Below, piece after piece: positions 1 through 6,388 of a DNA stretch of 14,421 nt. The DNA lies in assembly GCA_946414625.1 (NCBI GenBank), contig CAMKPI010000030.1, positions 1 through 14,421 on the forward strand, given 5' to 3'. Positions within the stretch are counted from its first letter, which is position 1, and each line of letters starts with the position of its first letter. The translations under genes were made by a program, and so were the position numbers. This DNA comes from an uncultured Spirochaetaceae bacterium. Its GTDB lineage: Bacteria; Spirochaetota; Spirochaetia; Sphaerochaetales; Sphaerochaetaceae. The notes under the pieces are model-generated. The model did no database searches and was not told where the DNA came from. It saw nothing but the letters and a program-made list of their open reading frames with translations.

Positions 1-50
1 GCAACCGGCGGTCGGCTGGAATCCGCCCCGGGGTGGACGGTTCCGTGGTC

Positions 51-148
51 TGACGTGCGTGAGCGTTCGGACGGCTGGTTTTCAAGAGTTGCTTCCACGC
101 TTCCAACACAACGCTATCACTGACGTGTATGAGCGTTCGAACGGCTGG
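51..148 (+). repeat. Imperfect 28-bp direct repeat pair, offset 70 bp
   Basis: Two copies of a 28-bp sequence lie at 51-78 and 121-148. They begin TGACGTG, share GAGCGTTCG and end ACGGCTGG, and I count 25 identities in 28. Read in the appropriate frames, each copy encodes a DV(R/Y)ERS(D/N)GW peptide, but the 70-bp offset puts the copies in different frames. Forward frame 2 is open from the window edge to a TAG at 179-181, and frame 1 is open to a TGA at 121-123. The stretch could therefore be the 3' end or a decayed tail of an upstream gene. I cannot choose between these and call no CDS here. Confidence 0.6.
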
Positions 149-204
149 AGAGCTGCGCAGAGATGCGCAATGGGGCGATAGAGAGCCTCTCGTAGAGTCC
201 TGAC

Positions 205-249
205 GCGATGAGGAGCCGCTTATAGGGTAACACAAGGGGCGATGAGGAG
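205..249 (+). repeat. Short GCGATGAGGAG repeat; second copy supplies the sirtuin ribosome binding site
   Basis: The 11-mer GCGATGAGGAG occurs at 205-215 and again at 239-249. AGGAG of the second copy (245-249) lies 6 nt before the ATG at 256 and is the likely Shine-Dalgarno sequence of the sirtuin gene. A diverged version (GGGCGATAGAGAG) sits near 172-184. The first copy would initiate only a five-codon peptide (ATG 208 to TAG 223). Confidence 0.5.
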
Positions 250-255
250 TCGGAT

Positions 256-1113
256 ATGCCTAAAGAAAATAACACAAAAGATTTTCATGATGATTATTCT
301 GAGGAAAAGACCGAATTTGAAAAGAAATTCGCCCTTTTTGCGGATATGATCAGTCACAGCCGCCGCATGACCGTTCTCACCGGCGCCGGTGTGTCCACAC
401 TTTCCGGGATTCCCGATTTCAGGGGAGCGCACGGGGTGTACACAGATCCGTGGGCAGGTATCTCCGTTGAGGAGATCATCTCGATGACGTTTTTCCGGAA
501 AAATCCCGACATTTTTTACAAGTGGGCGTGCGATGTATGGTACCGGTTGGACGAATACGAGCCGAACATTGTCCATAGGGCGATAGCGGCGCTGGAAGAT
601 GCGGGCAAGATCCAGGGTGTTTTTACCCAAAACATAGACATGCTTCACCAGAAGGCGGGGAGCAGGCACGTGTGGGAGCTTCACGGCAGCCCGGAGAAGC
701 ACTACTGCATGAAGTGCGGCGCGGAGTATTCATACGCCGAGATTGCGCCTGTTGTGAAACGGGGCGAGACCCCGCATTGCAGACATTGCGGCGGAATTGT
801 GAAGCCCCGCATTGTGTTCTACGAAGAAGCGCTGCCGTCCGGTGTGGTGAGCGCGGCTGATAAGGCGTTCAGGGAAACCGACCTCTGTGTGGTCTTCGGC
901 AGCTCGCTGTCCGTGTATCCGGTTGCGTACTATCCTGCTATGGCAAAGAGTAACGGGGCGCGGGTGGTTTTCGTAAACGCTCAAAACGCATATAATTACG
1001 CCGACGGGTTTTTCGACCTGCTTTTCCGCGACCTCAGGCAGACCTCGGAAGCCCTTTTGAGAGTCTTCGGCAAAGACGGAACCGGTCCGCGAGAGGGGCG
1101 GCTGGGAAAATAG
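256..1113 (+). CDS. Sir2-family NAD-dependent protein deacylase (sirtuin)
   Basis: Cytoplasmic enzyme expected to remove acyl groups from lysine side chains using NAD+, giving nicotinamide and O-acyl-ADP-ribose. The 285-residue protein has the whole sirtuin core. The NAD-binding GAGVSTLSGIPDFRG is at 43-57, TQNID at 124-128, and the catalytic His is H143 in ELHGS. Four zinc-ligand cysteines are C151, C154, C175 and C178. GSS is at 215-217 and VN at 240-241. The layout resembles the Thermotoga-type (class U) deacetylase. I do not see the Tyr/Arg pair typical of SIRT5/CobB-type desuccinylases, so deacetylation is the best guess. An unusually long, charged N-terminal extension of about 35 residues precedes the core. 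The start is supported by AGGAG 6 nt upstream. typA follows after 22 bp in the same direction, which suggests co-transcription. The family call is very secure; the acyl preference is inferred. Confidence 0.95.
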   Translation: MPKENNTKDFHDDYSEEKTEFEKKFALFADMISHSRRMTVLTGAGVSTLSGIPDFRGAHGVYTDPWAGISVEEIISMTFFRKNPDIFYKWACDVWYRLDEYEPNIVHRAIAALEDAGKIQGVFTQNIDMLHQKAGSRHVWELHGSPEKHYCMKCGAEYSYAEIAPVVKRGETPHCRHCGGIVKPRIVFYEEALPSGVVSAADKAFRETDLCVVFGSSLSVYPVAYYPAMAKSNGARVVFVNAQNAYNYADGFFDLLFRDLRQTSEALLRVFGKDGTGPREGRLGK

Positions 1114-1135
1114 ATAGATACAGAAGATAAATACA

Positions 1136-2968
1136 ATGGTGACAAAGAACGAAAAAATCAGGAACATTGCGATAATCGCCCATGTAGACCATGGGAAGAC
1201 CACCCTTGTGGACGCGCTTTTCAAACAGAGCGGCGTGGCTGCCCAGGGCGAGCGGGTGATGGATTCGGGAGACATCGAGCGGGAGAGGGGAATCACTATT
1301 TCCGCGAAGAACTGCGCGATTTTCTGGCGTGGCGTGAAGATAAACATAATAGACACTCCGGGTCACGCGGATTTCGGAGGCGAGGTTGAGCGGGGACTGT
1401 CCATGGTGGACGGTGTGGTTCTCCTCTGCGACGCGGCGGAGGGGCCTCTTCCGCAGACGCGTTTTGTGCTTCAGAAAGCGTTGGAGCGCCATCTCGCCGT
1501 GATTGTGGTGATAAACAAGATAGACCGCCAGGACGCCCGCCCGGAAGAGGTTCTGAACGAGGTGTATGACCTCCTTTTGGAGCTTTCCGATGATGAGGCC
1601 ATGCTGGATGTGCCTGTGTTCTACGCAAACGGCCGGGCAGGGTTCTGCTCAAAGCGCCTTGGGGATCCGGATGCGAAAACGATCCATCCGCTTTTGGACG
1701 AAGTCCTACAGAGCATCCCCGCGCCGGAGTACGACGATGCGGAGCCCTTCCAGATGCTTGTGAGCGATCTGTCTTACAGTGACTACCTCGGGCGTCTTGC
1801 TGTGGGTAAGATTGTAAACGGCCATGCAACAGTGAACGATTCCCTTGTCTGCATAAAGGAGGACGGATCTCACGCCCAGCTGCGGGTGACGCGCCTCCAG
1901 ACCTACGACGGACCGCGCCTTGTAAACGCAGACCGGGTCGAGGCGGGGGACATCGTGGTGCTTTCGGGCATTGAGGACGTGTCCATAGGCGACACAATCT
2001 GCACGCGCGAGAGGATCAAGGCGCTGCCGAGGATCACTGTGGACGAGCCCACCGTCTCCATGCTGTTCATGAAGAACATCTCCCCGCTGGCTGGGCGGGA
2101 AGGGAAGAACGTCACCGGTGCAAAGATTTGGGAGCGGCTCCAAAGGGAGGCGCTCAGGAACGTGTCGATACAGGTGGAGAAGAACCCCGACGAGACCTTC
2201 ACAGTAAAGGGGCGCGGCGAGTTCCAGATGGCAATAATCGTGGAGGAGATGCGCCGGGAGGATTTCGAGCTCTGCGTGGGGCGGCCTAAGATCATTTTCA
2301 AGCGCGACGAGGAAGGTCGGCGCACAGAGCCCGTGGAGGATCTTCTTGTGGATTGTCCGGAGGAGTATTCGGGAGTTGTGATGGAGAAGCTTTCAAAGAG
2401 GCGCGCCCAGATGCAGACGATGAGCTACACCGAGGGCGGACGAGTCAAGATGAGCTTTTCCTGCCCTTCCCGAGCCCTTATCGGATATCGTGACGAGTTT
2501 CTCACCGACACCCATGGTTTCGGTATCATGAACAGCACACTGCGCGGTTACGAGCCGTATAAGGGGGATTTCCCTGAGCGGGACGCGGGCTCCCTTATCT
2601 GCGACAGGGCGGGCGTGGCTGTGCCTTACGGTATATGGGAATTGGAGGACAGGGGCAAGTTCTTCATCCATCCGGGAGACCCTGTCTACGAGGGCGAGAT
2701 TGTGGGCGAGAACAACAAATCGGGAGACCTTCTTCTGAACCCCACTCGTACAAAGAAACTCACAAACCTCCGCGCCGCGGGGAAGGACGACGCCGTCTCC
2801 CTCACTCCGGTGCCGGAGATGACGCTGGAGCGGGCTATGCGCTTCATAAAGGACGACGAGCTTGTTGAGGTCACTCCATCGGCTATCCGCATGTGCAAGA
2901 AAATACTTGATAGCCAGAAGAGGAAAATCTTTGAGACTCGCGGCGCGATTCCGGAATATCTTAATTAA
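1136..2968 (+). CDS. typA: Ribosome-associated translational GTPase TypA/BipA
   Basis: Translational GTPase that binds the 70S ribosome at the EF-G site and supports 50S assembly and growth under stress or cold. The 610 residues match the usual family length of about 605-615. GTPase motifs are in order: G1 AHVDHGKT (15-22), G2 RGITI (51-55), G3 DTPGH (73-77) and G4 NKID (127-130). The G5 position (YANGRAG, about 163-169) lacks the usual Ser-Ala, as the serine appears replaced. After the GTPase come the beta-barrel domain II, the EF-G-like domains III and V, and the BipA-specific C-terminal domain, recognisable from SRALIGYRDEFLTDTHGFG and from GLY/Asn-rich blocks ending near NPTRTKKLTNLRAAGKDD. 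It starts 22 bp after the sirtuin stop with only a weak AGAAG as ribosome binding site, consistent with the second gene of an operon. No terminator is obvious after the stop. Confidence 0.97.
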   Translation: MVTKNEKIRNIAIIAHVDHGKTTLVDALFKQSGVAAQGERVMDSGDIERERGITISAKNCAIFWRGVKINIIDTPGHADFGGEVERGLSMVDGVVLLCDAAEGPLPQTRFVLQKALERHLAVIVVINKIDRQDARPEEVLNEVYDLLLELSDDEAMLDVPVFYANGRAGFCSKRLGDPDAKTIHPLLDEVLQSIPAPEYDDAEPFQMLVSDLSYSDYLGRLAVGKIVNGHATVNDSLVCIKEDGSHAQLRVTRLQTYDGPRLVNADRVEAGDIVVLSGIEDVSIGDTICTRERIKALPRITVDEPTVSMLFMKNISPLAGREGKNVTGAKIWERLQREALRNVSIQVEKNPDETFTVKGRGEFQMAIIVEEMRREDFELCVGRPKIIFKRDEEGRRTEPVEDLLVDCPEEYSGVVMEKLSKRRAQMQTMSYTEGGRVKMSFSCPSRALIGYRDEFLTDTHGFGIMNSTLRGYEPYKGDFPERDAGSLICDRAGVAVPYGIWELEDRGKFFIHPGDPVYEGEIVGENNKSGDLLLNPTRTKKLTNLRAAGKDDAVSLTPVPEMTLERAMRFIKDDELVEVTPSAIRMCKKILDSQKRKIFETRGAIPEYLN

Positions 2969-2973
2969 AAGGA

Positions 2974-3002
2974 TTGACTACAGGATTTTCTATTATTATC
3001 TT
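2974..3002 (+). promoter_or_regulatory. Candidate sigma-70 promoter for the 3038 gene pair
   Basis: TTGACT (2974-2979), 17 nt, then TATCTT (2997-3002), directly after the typA stop. It would start transcription near 3009, about 30 nt before the TTG start at 3038. The -35 matches 5 of 6 and the -10 matches 4 of 6. Read-through from typA is also possible because no terminator separates them. Confidence 0.4.
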
Positions 3003-3037
3003 CAATTTATTGGATTCCTATATGGGAATACGAATTT

Positions 3038-3727
3038 TTGATTAAGGCTTCGCGCTGCTTCTTGGCGCACCGCAGTTTGGCTAAGAGAACGCTGGTTTTC
3101 ATTCTGTGCCTCATCGCTTTTTTGCCGCCGGTTTTTGCCCTGCGGATGAATTATTCTCCGTCCGCGTCGGTTTTCGGAGGAGGAACTTTCCTTCACGGCA
3201 CGTCGGCGCACCTTCAGACAGTTCAGGGGAAGGATGCTCCGGTTTTCAGGTCGTCTTACTCTTTTGGCGGCGATATTCTTGCGGCGCGTGTGTCGTTCAG
3301 AAAATGGGCTCTCGGAGCTGGGATTTCCGCGATGTACACGAGCGATAGTCTCCGGGCGGGAAACAGCTTTATGCAGGGATATTTCGGATGGGGACCGTCT
3401 CTTGAAGGGGAGTTTTTCTTTGGCGACCGGTTCCGCCTTGCAATGAAAACGCGTCTCATGTTCTGCAAGAATACCATGAAGTACAAGTTTGATGTACTGG
3501 ACGTGGAGATTGTGCCGAGCGTGAAGATAAAGGACGTGAACTCGTTCAGAATCAGCCTTATCACCCCGATTGACTTCACATACAGGAACGAATCGTATTC
3601 CATCAGGGTGCATGTGGGCGTAAGCCTGCAGCTGATGGTGGGCTCCCGGGATTGGGCAAAGGAAAGCGGGCGCGAGGCGGAAAGCCGATCCGTATACGAT
3701 CCTGTTTTGAGCGGAGGTGTCAGATGA
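3038..3727 (+). CDS. Secreted, probably beta-rich (outer-membrane-like) protein of unknown function
   Basis: I do not recognise a named family. The 229-residue product has an N-terminal signal peptide. A basic region (HRSLAKR, 11-17) is followed by a hydrophobic core (TLVFILCLIAFLPP) and a plausible signal peptidase I site after VFA (residue 34). The mature part is rich in alternating polar/hydrophobic, aromatic and glycine residues (SFGGDILAARVSF, YFGWGPSLEGEFFF, FRISLITPIDFTY, SIRVHVGVSLQLMV). That pattern is expected of amphipathic beta-strands, so a small outer-membrane beta-barrel is a reasonable inference. The start codon is TTG at 3038. No ATG or GTG lies in frame before the mature region, and a weak GGGA lies about 9 nt upstream. 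The final bases overlap the start of the next gene by ATGA (3724-3727), implying translational coupling with the caspase-like lipoprotein. Confidence 0.75.
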   Translation: MIKASRCFLAHRSLAKRTLVFILCLIAFLPPVFALRMNYSPSASVFGGGTFLHGTSAHLQTVQGKDAPVFRSSYSFGGDILAARVSFRKWALGAGISAMYTSDSLRAGNSFMQGYFGWGPSLEGEFFFGDRFRLAMKTRLMFCKNTMKYKFDVLDVEIVPSVKIKDVNSFRISLITPIDFTYRNESYSIRVHVGVSLQLMVGSRDWAKESGREAESRSVYDPVLSGGVR

Positions 3728-4671
3728 TTCGCCGCCATCTATCAGCCGCAGTTCTCATTGTACTTCTCGTCTGCGCGGCTGCGCTCTCTTCCTGCGAGGC
3801 GTCATTCAGCGTGGACAAACCACGCGTTCATGTTCTGTCCTACGGCAACACATACGGCACCCGCGGCACAAGGATCACCCAGTATATAGAGATCGAGGAC
3901 ATGGAGTATAAGAGATACGCCGGAAGCACTACAGCGGGATATCTGAACTGCACGGCGAACGACGCGCTGGACATTTCCAATGCTTTCAGCGCCCTTGCGG
4001 CAAAGGCCGGCTATGAATGCACAACAGAGACGATGCTTCTCACCGTGTCGTCTGCGGAAGGGGGCAGGTACGAGGCGTTCAAGGATAGACTGTACGAGAT
4101 TTCGTCCGAAATGAAATCCAGCGATATTCTTGTTGTGTTCTTCAGCGGGCACGGAGGAAGCGGAATATATGAGGGTCTCACGGGGCTTTACAAGAACTAC
4201 CTTGTCTTCTCCGACGAGCTGGTCGATTACGATCTTTTCAAGGCAGACGTGGAAGCAGTGGGGGACATGACGAAGCTGATTATAGTGGACGCATGTTTTT
4301 CCGGAACGCTTCTGCCGTTGGAGGATGGGGTTACCATCAACGAGGATACAAGCAAGAAAGACCCTCTGAAGATCCTCTTCAGGAGCGTCATACGGGAGAG
4401 TGCGTCGCTCTTCATTGTGACAGCCAGCCGCAGGGATGAGGAGAGCTACGCCGGAAAGGGCAACAGTGAGTTCACCGGATATTTCCTTGCAGCGATCGGC
4501 GGGGGGCGGGGGCGCACTGCGCTCACGACAATCGCTGCCCTGAAGAACAATCGCCTCACCTTGATGAACACAGTGAAGTATGTCTACGACCAGATGGCCG
4601 CGAATACTACCTATGACAATGTTCCTCTCGTGAACGGGCGCAACGACGATCTCGTGCTTTTCCAGTTCTAA
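3724..4671 (+). CDS. Lipoprotein with a caspase-like (C14, clan CD) peptidase domain
   Basis: Predicted cysteine peptidase of the metacaspase/orthocaspase type, anchored to an envelope membrane. The 315-residue protein opens with MIRRHLSAAVLIVLLVC and a spirochaetal-type lipobox LSSC (lipidated Cys24). The p20-like core follows. FFSGHGG carries the putative catalytic His143 and IIVDACFSG the nucleophile Cys191, preceded by Asp189. TASRRDEESYAG (233-244) and FTGYFLAAI (250-258) match the p10-like region of bacterial C14 proteins. The C-terminus (PLVNGRNDDLVLF) resembles the typical family end. The start at 3724 has GGAGGT at 3713-3718, 5 nt upstream, and overlaps the upstream stop as ATGA; longer starts would lack the lipoprotein signal at the N-terminus. 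Caspase-like domains are normally cytoplasmic, so the lipid anchor is unusual. Its partner and substrate are unknown, but the coupling with the secreted protein before it suggests they act together. Peptidase activity is inferred from the dyad only. Confidence 0.88.
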   Translation: MIRRHLSAAVLIVLLVCAAALSSCEASFSVDKPRVHVLSYGNTYGTRGTRITQYIEIEDMEYKRYAGSTTAGYLNCTANDALDISNAFSALAAKAGYECTTETMLLTVSSAEGGRYEAFKDRLYEISSEMKSSDILVVFFSGHGGSGIYEGLTGLYKNYLVFSDELVDYDLFKADVEAVGDMTKLIIVDACFSGTLLPLEDGVTINEDTSKKDPLKILFRSVIRESASLFIVTASRRDEESYAGKGNSEFTGYFLAAIGGGRGRTALTTIAALKNNRLTLMNTVKYVYDQMAANTTYDNVPLVNGRNDDLVLFQF

Positions 4672-4745
4672 TCTTTTTCTACCTGTCCGAAGAATATCCA
4701 CAGCGTTGATCTCGTGATTTTTCCGTTCCAGGGGGGCGGCGCTAT

Positions 4746-4881
4746 GATTCCGGCGGAAGACGGAACGTAGGGAATGCAGAATCCGGCGGAAATGCGGAGT
4801 CCAGGAAACGCAGAACCTGGCTTGGATGCGAAATCCGGCGGAAAGCGGAATCTAGAGAATACAGAACCCGGCGGAAATTCG
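4746..4881 (+). repeat. Degenerate 17-bp tandem array, eight units
   Basis: The stretch divides exactly into eight consecutive 17-mers starting at 4746, 4763, 4780, 4797, 4814, 4831, 4848 and 4865. Units 1, 3, 6 and 8 share CCGGCGGAA. Units 2, 4, 5 and 7 are diverged, but nearly all units end in an (A/G)CG or CAG trinucleotide. Examples are AATCCGGCGGAAATGCG (unit 3) and AACCCGGCGGAAATTCG (unit 8). A partial ninth unit may follow at 4882. It is too diverged and too short to be CRISPR, and no integrase or cas gene is near. Confidence 0.75.
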
Positions 4882-4956
4882 GAAGCTGTTGACAATGCCG
4901 GAATGGGGCGGCGCGAGACGCTGTGTGAAGAACTTTGTGTATTTGCCCTCGCGCGG

Positions 4957-4984
4957 TTGTGGGAGACTTTGGATACGGTATGAT
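4957..4984 (+). promoter_or_regulatory. Weak candidate promoter for the DUF4349 gene
   Basis: TTGTGG (4957-4962), 16 nt, then TATGAT (4979-4984). It would leave a leader of about 125 nt before the ATG at 5117. The -10 is good and the -35 is poor. A TTGACA at 4889-4894 has no matching -10. Confidence 0.3.
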
Positions 4985-5116
4985 GACGGTTGCGCGGGGC
5001 TTGTGTTCCTCGAATCAGCGGACAATGGATCGCGGTTCACGGGATGAGTCTTCCTGGGGTTCGGTGAGAAAGCGAGCCGTCTGCGCCTGAGAAAAAACAA
5101 TGATCGGAGTACTGTT

Positions 5117-6142
5117 ATGAAGAAAAAGTGGTCAAAGTTGGGTTTTGTCCTTATCGCCCTTGCGGCACTCTTCTCCGCGGTATCTTGCGGGCGGGGAAAG
5201 GCGGCGGTCGGTGCGTCAGGGGAGGCGACAGCCGCGGAAGCGGAATATGCTCTTCTCGACGGGGGAGCCGTCTATGGCTCGTATGCCGTGATGGATGCGG
5301 CAGCCCCCGCTTCTATGGTGGTGAACTCGAAAAGCGCCGCTCCCGCAAGAGCCTCGAGTGCGAATTCCTCTCTTGAAAGTAGGTCCGGAGGCACAGAGGC
5401 CCTTGTCCGCAACATCCGGGATTTGAACCTGAAGCTGATCTACAGGGCAAACCTTTCGGTCCAGACGCTGGACTACGACGGAACATACAATACTCTCACT
5501 TCCCTTGTGAACGAGTGCGGCGGATATTTCGAGTCGGCGTATAAGTACAACGGCGGCATGAACAGCCAGGGCGGTCATCCGTACGGAAACTATACGATAC
5601 GCATTCCAAGCGAGAAATACGCTGATTTCGTGGATAAAATCGGCAGGAGCACCCACCTTGTGGACCTCTCGCAGTCGGTGGAGGACGTCTCAGAGGCATA
5701 TTCCGACATTGAGGCGCGCCTCGAGACCCTGAACACCAAGCACGAACGTCTGATAAGCCTCCTTTCCTCCGCAAAGGACATGAAGGACATCATCCAGCTG
5801 GAGAATGCGCTCTCTGAAACGGAGAGCGAGCTGGACAGATATTCCGCACGCAAGAGGAACTACGACTCGCTGGTCGGATTTTCCACAATCCACCTCAACC
5901 TGGAGGAGGTTGAGAGGTTCTCTCCCGCCGTGCCGGAGAAGCCCCTGACCTTTGCCCAGAAGATAGGCCGCGCAGTGAAGCGCGGATTCGAGCGCGCTGT
6001 GGACAGTGTGGCGAACATCATTCTCTGGCTCACAGGACATATCGTTGGTATCGTGTTCTGGGTTGTGGTGATCTTTGTTGCGATCTCATTCTTCCGGAGG
6101 CGTCGCGCGAAGCGGGAGGCGGAGAAAAGGGAACAGCTCTGA
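5117..6142 (+). CDS. DUF4349-family lipoprotein with coiled coil and C-terminal membrane anchor
   Basis: Envelope protein of the DUF4349 family; no biochemical function is established for it as far as I know. The 341 residues start with a lipoprotein signal (MKKKWSKLGFVLIALAALF, lipobox AVSC, lipidated Cys24). An Ala/Ser-rich linker runs to about residue 95. The family core follows, from LKLIYRANLSVQ (105-116) through the CGGYFES segment (134-140) to YTIRIPSEKYADFVD (159-173). A heptad-like helical stretch (about 185-250, including SDIEARLETLNTKHERL) should form a coiled coil, with a VGFSTIHLNLEE strand after it. A transmembrane helix (about 299-325) ends in the basic tail RRRRAKREAEKREQ. Lipid at one end and a membrane helix at the other suggest a hairpin anchored twice, or anchorage in two membranes. 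The ribosome binding site is GGAG, 7 nt before the ATG. A strong terminator follows, so the gene probably forms its own unit. Confidence 0.9.
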   Translation: MKKKWSKLGFVLIALAALFSAVSCGRGKAAVGASGEATAAEAEYALLDGGAVYGSYAVMDAAAPASMVVNSKSAAPARASSANSSLESRSGGTEALVRNIRDLNLKLIYRANLSVQTLDYDGTYNTLTSLVNECGGYFESAYKYNGGMNSQGGHPYGNYTIRIPSEKYADFVDKIGRSTHLVDLSQSVEDVSEAYSDIEARLETLNTKHERLISLLSSAKDMKDIIQLENALSETESELDRYSARKRNYDSLVGFSTIHLNLEEVERFSPAVPEKPLTFAQKIGRAVKRGFERAVDSVANIILWLTGHIVGIVFWVVVIFVAISFFRRRRAKREAEKREQL

Positions 6143-6160
6143 CCCGCGTCCGGGCTTCCT

Positions 6161-6206
6161 AGGGACCCCCGCCGCTCAGCGTCGGGGGTCCCTCCCGCCG
6201 GTTTTT
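6161..6206 (+). terminator. Strong rho-independent-type terminator after the DUF4349 gene
   Basis: A perfect 11-bp inverted repeat (AGGGACCCCCG at 6161-6171, CGGGGGTCCCT at 6183-6193) encloses an 11-nt loop that contains a CGC/GCG mini-stem. T5 occurs at 6202-6206, 8 nt after the stem. That gap is longer than ideal, but the stem is very stable. Confidence 0.8.
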
Positions 6207-6327
6207 CCATGGTCTTTTGGAATTCAGGTTCCCGCGTGTAGCAGGAGAATACTGGGTACAACCTCGTGTTTTTCAAATGGACTTCCTGATTTTTGGGTCT
6301 CAGGTCGGCGAGCGGCTAAAAAACATG

Positions 6328-6356
6328 TTGTTTTTCTCTTTCTGTTGTAATACTAT
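6328..6356 (+). promoter_or_regulatory. Promoter of the Ntn-hydrolase lipoprotein gene
   Basis: TTGTTT (6328-6333), 17 nt, TACTAT (6351-6356), inside an AT-rich island in otherwise GC-rich DNA. Transcription would start near 6363, about 26 nt before the ATG at 6389. GGAGG (6378-6382) is placed 6 nt before that ATG. Confidence 0.6.
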
Positions 6357-6388
6357 AAACTCTGAATGAACTTCTGTGGAGGAAGACA

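Larger units (their letters stand above)
4672..5116. other. 445-bp intergenic region with a repeat array and a weak promoter
   Basis: No convincing gene lies between the caspase-like lipoprotein and the DUF4349 lipoprotein. The left part holds the 17-bp degenerate array (4746-4881). The open frames crossing it in both directions (for example 4774-4983 +) translate to low-complexity repeats and lack a proper ribosome binding site. A possible promoter lies at 4957-4984. I see no clear terminator after 4671. Confidence 0.7.

Noticed and set aside
3652..3723. Longer start for the caspase-like lipoprotein
   Set aside because: It would bury the lipoprotein signal. ATG 3724 has GGAGGT at proper spacing and couples with the upstream stop.
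4746..4881. CRISPR array
   Set aside because: Units are 17 bp, contiguous and degenerate, without repeat-spacer alternation or cas genes.
4774..4983. 69-residue frame over the 17-bp array
   Set aside because: Low-complexity product of the repeat, poor ribosome binding site, and equally open frames on the other strand.
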